From Roseateles subflavus (GTDB taxonomy: Bacteria > Pseudomonadota > Gammaproteobacteria > Burkholderiales > Burkholderiaceae_C), in contig NZ_JASVDS010000003.1 of NCBI RefSeq assembly GCF_030285365.1, positions 434,001-498,000 of the forward strand: a stretch of 64,000 bases of DNA, in the 5' to 3' direction. Positions 16,917 to 29,437 of the stretch are shown here, one piece after another. The position numbers and the translations under genes are program-made. Position 1 is the stretch's first letter. Each line of letters starts with the position of its first letter. Under the pieces are notes generated by a model, which was not told where the DNA came from, searched no databases, and saw only the letters and a list, made by a program, of their open reading frames with translations.

Positions 16917-18008
16917 GTGATCGGATTCGACTTCAGCCCGCTGCTGCAGATGCTCGCCATGGCCGTCGTGCTGGGCGGGCTGCCGCTGGCCTGGGTGTGG
17001 CGCCAGGGCCGTGGCGCCCCGCACCGGGAGCGCCTGCGCCTGCTGACGGTGCTGGCCATGACGCTCACCTTCGAGCTCATCCTCTTCGGCGCCTTCACCC
17101 GCCTGACCGACTCCGGCCTGGGCTGCCCCGACTGGCCCGGCTGCTACGGCCATGCCTCGCCCCTGGGCGCGCACGGCGACATCCAGCTGGCCCAGACGGC
17201 CATGCCCACCGGCCCGGTCACCCACGGCAAGGCCTGGGTGGAGATGCTGCACCGCTACTTCGCCAGCGCCGTCGGCTTCCTCATCCTCACGACGGCCGTG
17301 CTGCACACGCGCTGGCGCCGGGAGGCCGGCATGCCGTCGCCCGCCTGGTCCTGGCTGAGCCTGGCCTGGGTGCTGGTGCAGGGCCTGTTCGGGGCGCTGA
17401 CGGTGACGATGAAGCTCTTCCCCGCCATCGTCACGCTGCACCTGCTACTGGCCCTGGGCCTGCTGATGCTGCTGGGCTGGCAGGCCCAGCGCCTGGGTGC
17501 GCGGCGCGAGCCGATGACGCCCGGTCTGCGCACGGGCCTCGTGGCCGTGCTGGCGGTCGTGCTGATGCAGGTGGCGCTGGGGGGCTGGGTCAGCACGAAC
17601 TACGCCGTGCTGGCCTGTGACGACTTCCCCACCTGCCAGGGCGGCTGGTGGCCGGCCATGGACTTCGCGCGCGGCTTCACGCTGTGGCGCGAGCTGGGTC
17701 TGCATCACGACGGCAGCGTGCTGCCCTTCGAGGCACTCGTGGCCATCCATTGGACGCACCGCCTCTTTGCCGTGGTCGCCACCGCCGCCGTGCTGCTGCT
17801 GGCCTGGCGCCTGCACCGTGCCGGCCTCGCGACGTGGTCGCGGCGCCTGCTTCTCATCCTGCTGTGGCAGCTCCTGAGCGGCCTCAGCAACGTCGTGCTG
17901 GACTGGCCGCTTGCGGCCGCTCTGGCCCACACCGGCGGCGCTGCGGCGCTGCTGCTCTGCCTGACCCTGCTGCGCGCCCGCGCGCAGCGCCTGACTCCCG
18001 AAGCCTGA
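16917..18008 (+). CDS. ctaA: heme A synthase (CtaA/COX15)
   Basis: Oxidises the C8 methyl of heme O to the formyl group of heme A in the inner membrane. It has 363 residues and eight predicted helices. Conserved features are [42 protein letters not shown] with a heme-ligand His, [21 protein letters not shown] with a second Cys pair, and [17 protein letters not shown]. The start is GTG 16917, 12 bp after the preceding gene. It is directly followed by ctaB. Confidence 0.95.
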   Translation: MIGFDFSPLLQMLAMAVVLGGLPLAWVWRQGRGAPHRERLRLLTVLAMTLTFELILFGAFTRLTDSGLGCPDWPGCYGHASPLGAHGDIQLAQTAMPTGPVTHGKAWVEMLHRYFASAVGFLILTTAVLHTRWRREAGMPSPAWSWLSLAWVLVQGLFGALTVTMKLFPAIVTLHLLLALGLLMLLGWQAQRLGARREPMTPGLRTGLVAVLAVVLMQVALGGWVSTNYAVLACDDFPTCQGGWWPAMDFARGFTLWRELGLHHDGSVLPFEALVAIHWTHRLFAVVATAAVLLLAWRLHRAGLATWSRRLLLILLWQLLSGLSNVVLDWPLAAALAHTGGAAALLLCLTLLRARAQRLTPEA

Positions 18009-18009
18009 C

Positions 18010-18921
18010 ATGGCCGCTACGACCGCTCCCGCTGCATCGCTCTCGCGCTGGCAGCAGTTCTACCAGCTCACCAAGCCCCGCGTGGTGCAGCTCATCGTCT
18101 TCTGCGCCGTGATCGGCATGGCCCTGGCCATCCCGGGCTGGCCGAGCCCGGCGCAATGGGGCGCCATCGCGGCCGGCACGCTGGGCATCTGGCTCGTGGC
18201 CGGCGCGGCGGCGGCCTTCAACTGCCTGATCGAGCAGCACATCGATGCCAAGATGAAGCGCACCGCCTGGCGCCCGACGGCCAAGGGCGAGCTGAGCCGG
18301 CCGCAGACACTGCTGTTCTCGGCGGTGCTGTGCGGCCTGGGCATGGCGCTGCTCGCCTACGGTGCCAACGTCGTGACGATGTGGCTGACCTTCGCCACCT
18401 TCGTGGGCTACGCCATCATCTACACGGTGATCCTCAAGCCGATGACGCCGCAGAACATCGTCATCGGCGGCGCCTCGGGCGCCATGCCGCCGGTGCTGGG
18501 CTGGGCCGCCGTCACGGGGGACGTGGGGCCGGAGTCGCTGGTGCTGTGCCTCATCATCTTCCTGTGGACGCCGCCGCATTTCTGGGCGCTGGCGCTGTAC
18601 CGCGCCGAGGATTACGCCCGCGCCGGCCTCCCGATGCTGCCGGTCACCCATGGCAACGAGTTCACGCGGCTGCAGATCGTGCTCTACACCTGGATCCTCT
18701 TCGCCGCGACGCTGCTGCCCTTCCTCATCGGCATGAGCGGCTGGCTCTACCTGGCGAGTGCGCTGATCCTGGGCTTCTTGTTCTGCCTCCATGGCTGGCA
18801 GCTGTGGCGCGAGTATTCTGAGGCCCTGGCACGCAAGACGTTCCGCTTCTCCATCCTGCATCTGTCGCTGCTCTTTGCCGCCCTGCTGCTGGACCATTAC
18901 CTGCTGCCCCTGATGGCCTGA
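18010..18921 (+). CDS. ctaB: protoheme IX farnesyltransferase (heme O synthase)
   Basis: UbiA-type membrane prenyltransferase adding a farnesyl group to heme b, the first step to heme A. It has 303 residues and about nine helices. The prenyl-diphosphate-binding region reads [20 protein letters not shown] near residues 75-94, and a second conserved segment is [19 protein letters not shown]. The ATG lies 1 bp beyond the ctaA stop, suggesting coupled translation of the two heme A enzymes. Confidence 0.96.
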   Translation: MAATTAPAASLSRWQQFYQLTKPRVVQLIVFCAVIGMALAIPGWPSPAQWGAIAAGTLGIWLVAGAAAAFNCLIEQHIDAKMKRTAWRPTAKGELSRPQTLLFSAVLCGLGMALLAYGANVVTMWLTFATFVGYAIIYTVILKPMTPQNIVIGGASGAMPPVLGWAAVTGDVGPESLVLCLIIFLWTPPHFWALALYRAEDYARAGLPMLPVTHGNEFTRLQIVLYTWILFAATLLPFLIGMSGWLYLASALILGFLFCLHGWQLWREYSEALARKTFRFSILHLSLLFAALLLDHYLLPLMA

Positions 18922-18925
18922 CACC

Positions 18926-19540
18926 ATGATCAAGAAACGATCCCTGCTCCTTGGCGCCGCCACTGCGGCGCTCGGCCTGGCCCTGTCGGGGTGCGACCTC
19001 GCCTCCTCGAGCAAGAGCAGCTTCAAGGGCGTGGACCTGACCGGGGCCAAGTACGCCCGCGAGCTGCAGCTGCCCGACATCGACGGCCGCAGCCGCAGCC
19101 TCGCCGACTTCAAGGGCAAGGTGGTGGTCGTCTTCTTCGGCTTCACGCAGTGCCCGGACGTCTGCCCCACCACGATGGCCGAGCTGGCCCAGGTCAAGAA
19201 GACCCTCGGCGCCGACGGCGACAAGGTGCAGGGCGTGTTCGTGACCGTGGACCCGGACCGGGACACGCCCGAACTGCTCAAGGCCTACCTCGGCAGCTTC
19301 GACCCGAGCTTCGTCGCGCTGCGCGGCACGGCCGACCAGCTCAAGGCGGCGGCGCAGGAGTTCAAGGTCTATTACGCCAAGGTGCCCGGCAAGACGCCCG
19401 AGACCTACACCATGGACCACACCGCGGCCAGCTTCATCTTCGACACCGAGGGCCGCATCCGCATCTTCTCCCGCTACGGCAGCGGGGCCGAGGCCCTGAG
19501 CCAGGACATCCAGACGCTGCTGGCGGAAGCGAAGCGCTGA
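18926..19540 (+). CDS. SCO1/SenC copper-delivery lipoprotein
   Basis: A 204-residue thioredoxin-fold protein that inserts copper into the CuA site of subunit II. A lipobox (LALSGC) near residues 17-22 predicts membrane anchoring. Copper ligands are visible: C76-PDVC80 in FFGFTQCPDVCPTTMAE, and H165 in YTMDHTAASFIFD. VFVTVDPDRDTPELLKAYL is a further signature. It closes the oxidase locus and lies 4 bp after ctaB. Confidence 0.94.
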   Translation: MIKKRSLLLGAATAALGLALSGCDLASSSKSSFKGVDLTGAKYARELQLPDIDGRSRSLADFKGKVVVVFFGFTQCPDVCPTTMAELAQVKKTLGADGDKVQGVFVTVDPDRDTPELLKAYLGSFDPSFVALRGTADQLKAAAQEFKVYYAKVPGKTPETYTMDHTAASFIFDTEGRIRIFSRYGSGAEALSQDIQTLLAEAKR

Positions 19541-19815
19541 GAGGCGCCTTGGGTCCGGTCATGGCCGGGCGCAGAAGGTCACCCGTGAGCGCTGGGTCGT
19601 GGCATCCGCCAGGTGGATATGATGCGTCGCGTCAGTGCTTACCCACGCCGCCTTCATTGATCGGTTGTGTACCCTCGGTGCGAGGGGCGTCGGGGGAAAT
19701 CATCGATGCAGCAAGTGCTCGATCGCGCATGCTGCGGTGCAGTTGTACGGACAGCGCCGATGCCCTGTGGCAGCGTTTGTCTCTCCATTTCACCTGAGGC
19801 CTCGCAATCACCACC
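19541..19815 (+). other. intergenic stretch with a possible relic of a second DUF1877 gene end
   Basis: No intact gene is seen. Its last 20 bases before 19798 read CTCTCCATTTCACCTGA, encoding LHFT and a stop. The DUF1877 gene downstream also ends LHFT, from ACTCCATTTCACGTAA at 20385-20400, and GGC/CGAGG-like bases follow both stops. This could be the decayed 3' end of a tandem paralogue, or chance; the resemblance is only about 11 identical bases. Confidence 0.3.
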
Positions 19816-20400
19816 ATGGGTATCTGCTTCGTCGCTTACTCGATTAGCCCACACAACTTGGCGACCGTCCGGGCTGACCCGGCACTGGTCTGGCGTGTGC
19901 TCGAGTCCGAAGACGACGCGGCCTACCTGAAGCAGCTGGCCGAGGACAACAAGACGTCGCTGCTGCAGCGGCTCTTTGGAAAGAAGAAGGCGCCGGCAGT
20001 CCCGAAGTCGCTCAGCTTCTCCGAAGCGGAGATGAGCGTCCTGGACCTGGACAAGTCCTGGGACGGCCTCAGGCACTGCATCCAGTTATGCGCACCGGAT
20101 GCGCCGGACTTCTTCGAGGGAGAGGGCCAGATTGGCGCCATCGACGTTGGTTACGGTCCCGCGCTGTTCATCGAAAGCCACACCGTCGCTCGCTACGCCC
20201 AGGCCTTGGAAGGCATCTCCGAGGACACCCTGCTTGAAAAGCTGCGGACCTCGGACTTCGAGGGCGTTTACCTTGACGGGCTCTGGAAGAGGCAGGACGA
20301 GGAAGCAAGGGCGTACCTGCTGGAGAACTTTCGTGACCTGCGCGCATTCACCGCACACTGCGCGTCGCAGGGTCAAGCGGCCATACTCCATTTCACGTAA
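19816..20400 (+). CDS. DUF1877 (YfbM-like) family protein
   Basis: A 194-residue cytoplasmic protein starting MGICFVAYSISPHNL, the usual opening of the DUF1877 family. Other conserved parts are LDLDKSWDGLRHCIQL near residues 76-91, GYGPALFIESHTVARYAQAL, and EGVYLDGLWKRQDEEARAYLLENF. The family has no established function, though members often occur as variable paralogues in accessory regions. It lies between sco and rpoH, genes that are normally adjacent in Burkholderiales, and its base composition is lower in GC, so it looks acquired. Confidence 0.85.
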   Translation: MGICFVAYSISPHNLATVRADPALVWRVLESEDDAAYLKQLAEDNKTSLLQRLFGKKKAPAVPKSLSFSEAEMSVLDLDKSWDGLRHCIQLCAPDAPDFFEGEGQIGAIDVGYGPALFIESHTVARYAQALEGISEDTLLEKLRTSDFEGVYLDGLWKRQDEEARAYLLENFRDLRAFTAHCASQGQAAILHFT

Positions 20401-20668
20401 GGCGAGGCCTGAGCCCTCGCTCCACCGGACCGGCAACGGCATGCCACGGCGGGCCGTCTTTTCGTCCTCGGCCAGCCGCGTCCTGCCCTCGCGGTCCGGT
20501 TGGCCTCAATGTTGAACGAGCGCGCTTGGGCCGCGGACCCGCCAATTCGCCAGACCGCTCGGGGTCCAGCGCGGCCACACGCCCCACGCCACCCGGACAG
20601 CTCCCCCGCTTGAATCGGCCACCGCTGTCAGACCCTTCAAGACCACCGCACCCCACACCCGCATGAAA
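20401..20668. other. 268-bp gap with no recognised gene
   Basis: GC-rich sequence between the DUF1877 gene and the rpoH terminator. Short frames exist on both strands but have no start signal or family resemblance. Nothing further is supported. Confidence 0.6.
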
Positions 20669-20690
20669 AAGGCCCCTCGCAAGGGGCCTT
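20664..20690 (-). terminator. intrinsic terminator of rpoH
   Basis: On the minus strand, AAGGCCCC and GGGGCCTT pair around a short loop (20669-20690) and are followed by a U-run, which is the A-run at 20665-20669 on the plus strand. It lies 25 bp past the rpoH stop. Confidence 0.88.
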
Positions 20691-20714
20691 GTCGTGGGCG
20701 AGGGGCGGCTGGAA

Positions 20715-21629
20715 TCAGGCCGCTTCCGTCAGCGCCTTCTTCATCTTCTTCATGGCCGCCACCTCGATCTGGCGGATGCGCTCGGCGCTGACACCGTACT
20801 CGGCGGCCAGCTCATGCAGGGTCATGCCGCCCGAGGCGTCGTCGTTGACCTTCAGCCAGCGCTCCTCGACGATGCGGCGGCTGCGGTCGTCCAGCACGGA
20901 CAGGGCGCGGGTGATGCCGTCGCCGGCCAGCGCGTCGCGGCCGCGGGCTTCCAGCACGCGCGTGGGCTCCTGGGTGTCATCCGCCAGGTAGGCGATGGGC
21001 GCGAAGCTCTCGCCATCGTCGTCGGTCTGAGGCTCCAGGGCGATGTCCCCCCCGGCCAGGCGCGTCTCCATCTCGAGGACTTCCTCGCGCTTCACGTTCA
21101 GCTCACGGGCGACGTGCTCGATCTCGGCCTCGCTCAGGCTGGCGCGCTGCACCTGGCCGTCCGCGGCGTCGCTCTTCAGGCTGTGCTTCATCGAGCGCAG
21201 GTTGAAGAAGAGCTTGCGCTGGGCCTTGGTGGTGGCCACCTTGACCATGCGCCAGTTGCGCAGGATGTACTCGTGGATCTCGGCCTTGATCCAGTGCATG
21301 GCATAGGACACCAGGCGCACGCCCTGCTCGGGGTCGTAGCGCTTGACGGCCTTCATCAGGCCCACATTGCCTTCCTGGATCAGGTCGCCCTGCGGCAGAC
21401 CGTAGCCCAGGTACTGGCGGGAGATGGACACCACCAGGCGCAGGTGCGACAGCACCAGGCGGCCGGCAGCCTCGAGGTCGCCCTGCTCGCGCAGGCGGCG
21501 GGCGAAGCCCTGCTCTTCCTCGGGGGTGAGCATGGGCATGCGGTTGACGGCAGAGATATACGCGTCCAGATTGCCCAGCGACGGGAGCAGGGCCCAGGGA
21601 TCGCGAACAGTCAGTGCTTGGTTGGACAT
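20715..21629 (-). CDS. rpoH: RNA polymerase heat-shock sigma factor RpoH (sigma-32)
   Basis: Directs transcription of heat-shock genes; 304 residues. Region 2 shows GLPQGDLIQEGNVGLMKAVKRYDPEQG followed by VRLVSYAMHWIKAEI. The RpoH-specific box QRKLFFNLR is present near residues 133-141, separating it from RpoD and RpoS. Region 4 ends TLHELAAEYGVSAERIRQIEVAAMKKMKKAL. I take ATG 21629 (MSNQALTV) as the start, discarding an upstream extension that runs into the promoter. A perfect CIRCE operator lies 50 bp upstream, so HrcA repression is predicted. It has its own terminator downstream. Confidence 0.96.
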   Translation of the reverse strand: MSNQALTVRDPWALLPSLGNLDAYISAVNRMPMLTPEEEQGFARRLREQGDLEAAGRLVLSHLRLVVSISRQYLGYGLPQGDLIQEGNVGLMKAVKRYDPEQGVRLVSYAMHWIKAEIHEYILRNWRMVKVATTKAQRKLFFNLRSMKHSLKSDAADGQVQRASLSEAEIEHVARELNVKREEVLEMETRLAGGDIALEPQTDDDGESFAPIAYLADDTQEPTRVLEARGRDALAGDGITRALSVLDDRSRRIVEERWLKVNDDASGGMTLHELAAEYGVSAERIRQIEVAAMKKMKKALTEAA

Positions 21630-21676
21630 GGATGGTTCTCGCTTTCGGTGAAGCCATTGCCGGCTTCGACCTAACA

Positions 21677-21682
21677 ATATTA
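21677..21682 (-). promoter_or_regulatory. candidate -10 box of rpoH overlapping CIRCE
   Basis: Read on the minus strand the box is TAATAT, three bases of which belong to the CIRCE half-site. Transcription would start near 21670, about 40 nt before the rpoH ATG. The overlap explains how HrcA could block RNA polymerase. The -35 element is weak. Confidence 0.5.
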
Positions 21683-21706
21683 GCACTCAAACGGGATGAG
21701 TGCTAA
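21680..21706. promoter_or_regulatory. CIRCE operator (HrcA binding site) upstream of rpoH
   Basis: TTAGCACTC (21680-21688), 9-nt spacer, GAGTGCTAA (21698-21706): an exact match to the CIRCE consensus, with no mismatches. CIRCE is bound by the HrcA repressor and is usually found at groESL and dnaKJ. Here it sits between rpoH and cheW, which are both on the minus strand, and lies just upstream of rpoH. Confidence 0.93.
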
Positions 21707-21750
21707 TCGTCGAGAAAAATCCCCAAGTGATTGATTTATATGGGTTTTGC

Positions 21751-22251
21751 TCAGTCCATCAGGCCGAAGTCCGGGCTGGCGATCATGGCTTCGATGTCCA
21801 GCAGGATCAGCAGGCGGTCGTTGACATTGCCCAGGCCGGTCACGAACCGGGTGTCGATGGACGAGCTGACCTCCGGGGCCGGGCGGATCGCCGAGCGGGC
21901 CATCTCGAGCACGTCCGACACGGAATCCACCACCATGCCCACCACGCGGCCGACCACGTTCAGGACGATCACCACGGTGAAGGCATTGATCTCGGCGTCG
22001 CAGCCCAGGCGGATGCGCATGTCCACGATGGGCACGATGACGCCGCGCAGGTTCACGACGCCCTTCACGAAGTGCGGGGAATGGGCGATGCGGGTCGGGG
22101 CCTCGTAGGAGCGGATCTCCTGGACCTTGAGGATGTCGATCCCGTATTCCTCCGCGCCGATGCGGAAGGTCAGGAACTGCAGGGCAGCGGGCGGTGCTTC
22201 AACTTCCACCAGGGCGGTACCGGGGGCGTGGGCAAGTTCGGTCGATGTCAT
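21751..22251 (-). CDS. cheW: chemotaxis coupling protein CheW
   Basis: A 166-residue SH3-like adaptor linking chemoreceptors to the CheA kinase. Typical stretches are FLTFRIGAEEYGIDILKVQEIRS, HFVKGVVNLRGVIVPIVDMRIRLG, VVGMVVDSVSDVLEM and VNDRLLILLDIEAM. It lies downstream of the hybrid kinase on the same strand with a 115-bp gap. No cheA, cheY, cheB or cheR is nearby, so it is a dispersed chemotaxis gene; the chemoreceptor at 2.4 kb is a possible partner. Confidence 0.94.
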   Translation of the reverse strand: MTSTELAHAPGTALVEVEAPPAALQFLTFRIGAEEYGIDILKVQEIRSYEAPTRIAHSPHFVKGVVNLRGVIVPIVDMRIRLGCDAEINAFTVVIVLNVVGRVVGMVVDSVSDVLEMARSAIRPAPEVSSSIDTRFVTGLGNVNDRLLILLDIEAMIASPDFGLMD

Positions 22252-22366
22252 GGACGATGTGCTTGGGGCAGTGCAGGCGCCTGGCGCCGTTCAACAGCTA
22301 TTGTGCACAGGCGCCGAAAGCCCCTCGTGACGAATTCCCTCGCGGTGAGACGCAATGCGCGCTCGC

Positions 22367-25552
<3,186 letters not shown>

Positions 25553-25747
25553 GCGCGCGACGGTCCGGCGTCGCACGCGCGAGGGGCAATCCTGCTCACT
25601 GGCCTGCTTGGCATTGACAATTCCGGCAATGGGGCTCGGTGCGAATTTAGCGCATTGTCCCGCGCTGAAAGCGGCGGAAAACCGACGAATGCGGTCGCAA
25701 TCAGCCTGCCAGGCGGCGATGGGCCTGCCTGACCACGCCCGAAAACG

Positions 25748-25773
25748 ACACTGGGCCCGAATGGGCCCAGTGT
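25748..25773 (-). terminator. intrinsic terminator of ychF
   Basis: ACACTGGGCCC (25748-25758) and GGGCCCAGTGT (25763-25773) form a perfect 11-bp stem with a GAAT loop. The A-run before it on the plus strand gives CGTTTTC on the minus strand. It sits 17 bp beyond the ychF stop. Confidence 0.82.
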
Positions 25774-25790
25774 GCAGGGGAGCAGGGGGA

Positions 25791-26882
<1,092 letters not shown>

Positions 26883-26978
26883 GGAGGGCTTTCTGAATGG
26901 CGCCAGGGCTGGCGTGGACGCAAAAGCACGATTTTAAGGGGTCTTGCACGGCCGCCGGCCGGCGCCCCCGCGCCTGCC

Positions 26979-26984
26979 TACAAT
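26979..26984 (+). promoter_or_regulatory. -10 box immediately before the UbiH-like gene
   Basis: TACAAT ends 7 nt before ATG 26992, so a transcript from it would be almost leaderless. There is no -35 at the right spacing; TTGCAC at 26944-26949 is too far. Confidence 0.4.
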
Positions 26985-26991
26985 CGCGGCC

Positions 26992-28104
26992 ATGGATCCG
27001 TATGACATCCTCATCCGCGGCAGCGGCATCGTCGGGCGCAGCCTGGCGCTGCGGCTGGGCAGCCATGGCCTGCGCGTGGCGCTGCTTGGCGAGCGCGAGG
27101 CGCGGCCGCAGCAGCTGCAGGATGTCCGCGCCTATGCGCTGAACGCGGCGTCCGTCGGGCTGCTGCGCGAGCTGAAGGTCTGGGACGCCCTGCCCGAGGA
27201 TGCCCGCAGCCCGGTCTACGACATGCGCATCCGCGGCGACGCCGCCGGGGCGCAGCTGGGCTTCTCGGCCTGGCAGCAGGGCGTGCCGGAGCTGGCCTTC
27301 ATCGTGGATGCGGGCGAGCTCGAGCGCCAGCTGGCCCTGGCCCTGCGCTACGCCCCGCACGTCGACGTCGTCAGCGAGGCCGTGCCGGCCGCGCTGGAAG
27401 CCCTGTGCGAGGGCAGGGAATCCCGCCGCCGCAGCGAGCTGGGTGTGGCGTTCGAGCCTCAGGCCTACGGCCACCGCGCGATTGCCGCCCGCCTGACGAC
27501 GGACCAGCCCCACCAGGGCGTGGCTCACCAGTGGTTCCGCTCGCCGGACGTGCTCGCCCTGCTGCCCTTCGAGCGGCCGCAGCCGGCGGCCTCCTTCGGC
27601 CTCGTGTGGTCCTTGCCCGAGGCCGAGGCCCAGGCGCTGCTGGCCTTGCCCGCCGAGGCCTTCGAGCAGGCGCTGTCGGACGCCACCGGCGGGTCGGCCG
27701 GCGCCCTGCGCCTGGCAGGCGAACGCCAGAGCTGGCCGCTGGCGCTGGCCCGTGCCGGCGCCGTCTCCGGCCCGGGCTGGGTGCTGCTGGGCGACGCCGC
27801 CCACCTGGTGCATCCGCTGGCCGGGCAAGGCCTGAACCTCGGCCTGGCGGACGTCCTGGCCCTGGCACAGGTCATCACCGAAAAGGAAGACTGGCGCAGC
27901 CTGGGCGATCCCCGCCTGCTGCGCCGCTACGAGCGAGCCCGGGCCCTGCCGACCCTGGCCATGGGAGAGCTGACCGATGGTCTGCTCAAGCTCTTCGCCA
28001 GCGAGGCTGCCCCGGTGCGCCGGCTGCGCAACGAGGGCCTGCAATGGCTGGACCGGGCTGCGCCGCTGAAGCGCTGGCTCACCGCCCGGGCCCTGGGGCA
28101 ATGA
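26992..28104 (+). CDS. UbiH-like FAD-dependent monooxygenase (ubiquinone biosynthesis type)
   Basis: A 370-residue flavoprotein hydroxylase. The dinucleotide-binding motif is DILIRGSGIVGRSLALRLG near residues 5-22, and the second FAD motif is GWVLLGDAAHLVHPLAGQGLNLGLADVLALA near residue 265, a signature of the UbiH/UbiF/UbiI/UbiM group that hydroxylates the quinone ring. The exact ring position cannot be told from sequence. The start is ATG 26992, with a -10 box only 7 nt upstream. dsbC follows 44 bp downstream and may be co-transcribed. Confidence 0.87.
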   Translation: MDPYDILIRGSGIVGRSLALRLGSHGLRVALLGEREARPQQLQDVRAYALNAASVGLLRELKVWDALPEDARSPVYDMRIRGDAAGAQLGFSAWQQGVPELAFIVDAGELERQLALALRYAPHVDVVSEAVPAALEALCEGRESRRRSELGVAFEPQAYGHRAIAARLTTDQPHQGVAHQWFRSPDVLALLPFERPQPAASFGLVWSLPEAEAQALLALPAEAFEQALSDATGGSAGALRLAGERQSWPLALARAGAVSGPGWVLLGDAAHLVHPLAGQGLNLGLADVLALAQVITEKEDWRSLGDPRLLRRYERARALPTLAMGELTDGLLKLFASEAAPVRRLRNEGLQWLDRAAPLKRWLTARALGQ

Positions 28105-28148
28105 TTCCAAGCGGGCCCGTGGCGGCCCGCATCCACAAGAGGACGACG

Positions 28149-28877
28149 ATGCACGCGATGAACTTTGCACGCCTGGCTGCCGCAGCGGTACTGGCCCTGG
28201 GCACGACGAGCGGCTGGGCCAACGAGGCCGTGATCAAGAAGGCCATCGCCGAGCGGCTCCCCGGCTTCAAGGTGGACGAGGCGCGCCCCACGGCCATGCC
28301 CGGCCTGTGGGAGATCCGCACCGGCACCGAAGTGCGCTACACCGACGCCGCCGGCAACTTCCTCATCGAGGGGGAGCTGATGGACCTGCGCACCAAGAAG
28401 AACCTCACCGAGGAGCGCGTCACCAAGCTGACGGCCATCGACTTCGCCAACCTGCCGCTGAAGGACGCCGTCGTCTGGAAGACCGGCAACGGCAAGCGCC
28501 GGATCGCCGTGTTCGCCGACCCGAACTGCGGCTACTGCAAGCGCTTCGAGCGCTCGCTGCAGGACGTCAAGGACGTGACGGTCTACACCTTCGTCATTCC
28601 CATCCTCGGCCCGGACTCCACCGAGAAGGCCCGTGCCATCGTGTGTGCCAAGGACCAGACCACCGCCTGGCGCTCGTGGATGCTCGACGGCGCGGTGCCG
28701 CCCAAGCCGGAAGGCAAGTGCGACGACAGCGCCACCGAGCGCAACCTGGCCTTCAGCCGCCGCCACCACATCAACGGCACGCCGGCCATCCTGTTCGAGG
28801 ACGGCACCCGCGTGCCCGGCGCCATCAGCGCGGAGCAGGTCGAGCGCAAGCTGCAGACCCTGTCGGGCAAGTCCTGA
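28149..28877 (+). CDS. dsbC: periplasmic disulfide isomerase DsbC
   Basis: Dimeric periplasmic thiol-disulfide isomerase/reductase. It has 242 residues with a signal peptide ending near GWANEA, an N-terminal dimerisation domain (VIKKAIAERLPGFKVDEARPT), and a thioredoxin domain with the active site C127-GYC130 in FADPNCGYCKRFERSL. The cis-Pro segment is HHINGTPAILFEDG. ATG 28149 has a GAGGA ribosome site a few bases upstream. Secreted Cys-containing proteins here, such as that at 60097, could be clients. Confidence 0.93.
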   Translation: MHAMNFARLAAAAVLALGTTSGWANEAVIKKAIAERLPGFKVDEARPTAMPGLWEIRTGTEVRYTDAAGNFLIEGELMDLRTKKNLTEERVTKLTAIDFANLPLKDAVVWKTGNGKRRIAVFADPNCGYCKRFERSLQDVKDVTVYTFVIPILGPDSTEKARAIVCAKDQTTAWRSWMLDGAVPPKPEGKCDDSATERNLAFSRRHHINGTPAILFEDGTRVPGAISAEQVERKLQTLSGKS

Positions 28878-28958
28878 CCCCCACCGACGGGCAGCCTCCC
28901 GCGCCTCGCGGCGCGACCGCTGCCCGCCGCCCCCACTTCCTCTCACTGTCACGCCGCC

Positions 28959-29405
28959 ATGTCTGATCCGGCCCTGCGTCCGCTGTCCCTGAATCCCGTC
29001 GCCCTGCGCCTGTGCCACCTGAGCGTGCTGCCCTTCGTGCTGGGCGCGCTGCTGGTCTGGCTCGTGCGGGCCGACGTGCACCAGTACGTGGTGGAAGGGC
29101 TCACGATCTATGCCGGGCTGACCATCTCGATGCTCGGAGGCATCCACTGGGGCCTGGGCATGCGTCAGACCGTGCCGTCGCCTGCCCCCTTCATCTGGGG
29201 CGCGGTGACCGTGCTGGTGGGCTGGATCGGCGCGATCATGCCGGCCTATGCCGGCTTCGTGGTGCATGGCGCGATGTTCATCGCCTGCTACCTCTGGGAC
29301 CGGCGCCATTACCCGGCACTGGGGGCCGGCGCCTGGCTGACGCTGCGTTTCCGGCTCAGCGCGGTCGCCGCCCTGTGCTGCTTCCTGGGTGCCGCCGGCA
29401 CCTGA
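28959..29405 (+). CDS. DUF3429 membrane protein
   Basis: A 148-residue protein with four predicted membrane helices. Conserved stretches are YAGLTISMLGGIHWGLGMR near residues 51-69 and a central WGAVTVLVGWIGAIMPAYAG. This matches the DUF3429 family, whose function is unknown. It starts 81 bp after dsbC. Confidence 0.82.
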   Translation: MSDPALRPLSLNPVALRLCHLSVLPFVLGALLVWLVRADVHQYVVEGLTIYAGLTISMLGGIHWGLGMRQTVPSPAPFIWGAVTVLVGWIGAIMPAYAGFVVHGAMFIACYLWDRRHYPALGAGAWLTLRFRLSAVAALCCFLGAAGT

Positions 29406-29437
29406 CCTGACGTGATCGCCACCGCTGCACTGCCACG

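Noticed and set aside
27405-28148. Long N-terminal extension of the dsbC frame through the hydroxylase gene
   Set aside because: ATG 28149 with a ribosome site begins a proper signal peptide; the extension is out-of-frame hydroxylase sequence.
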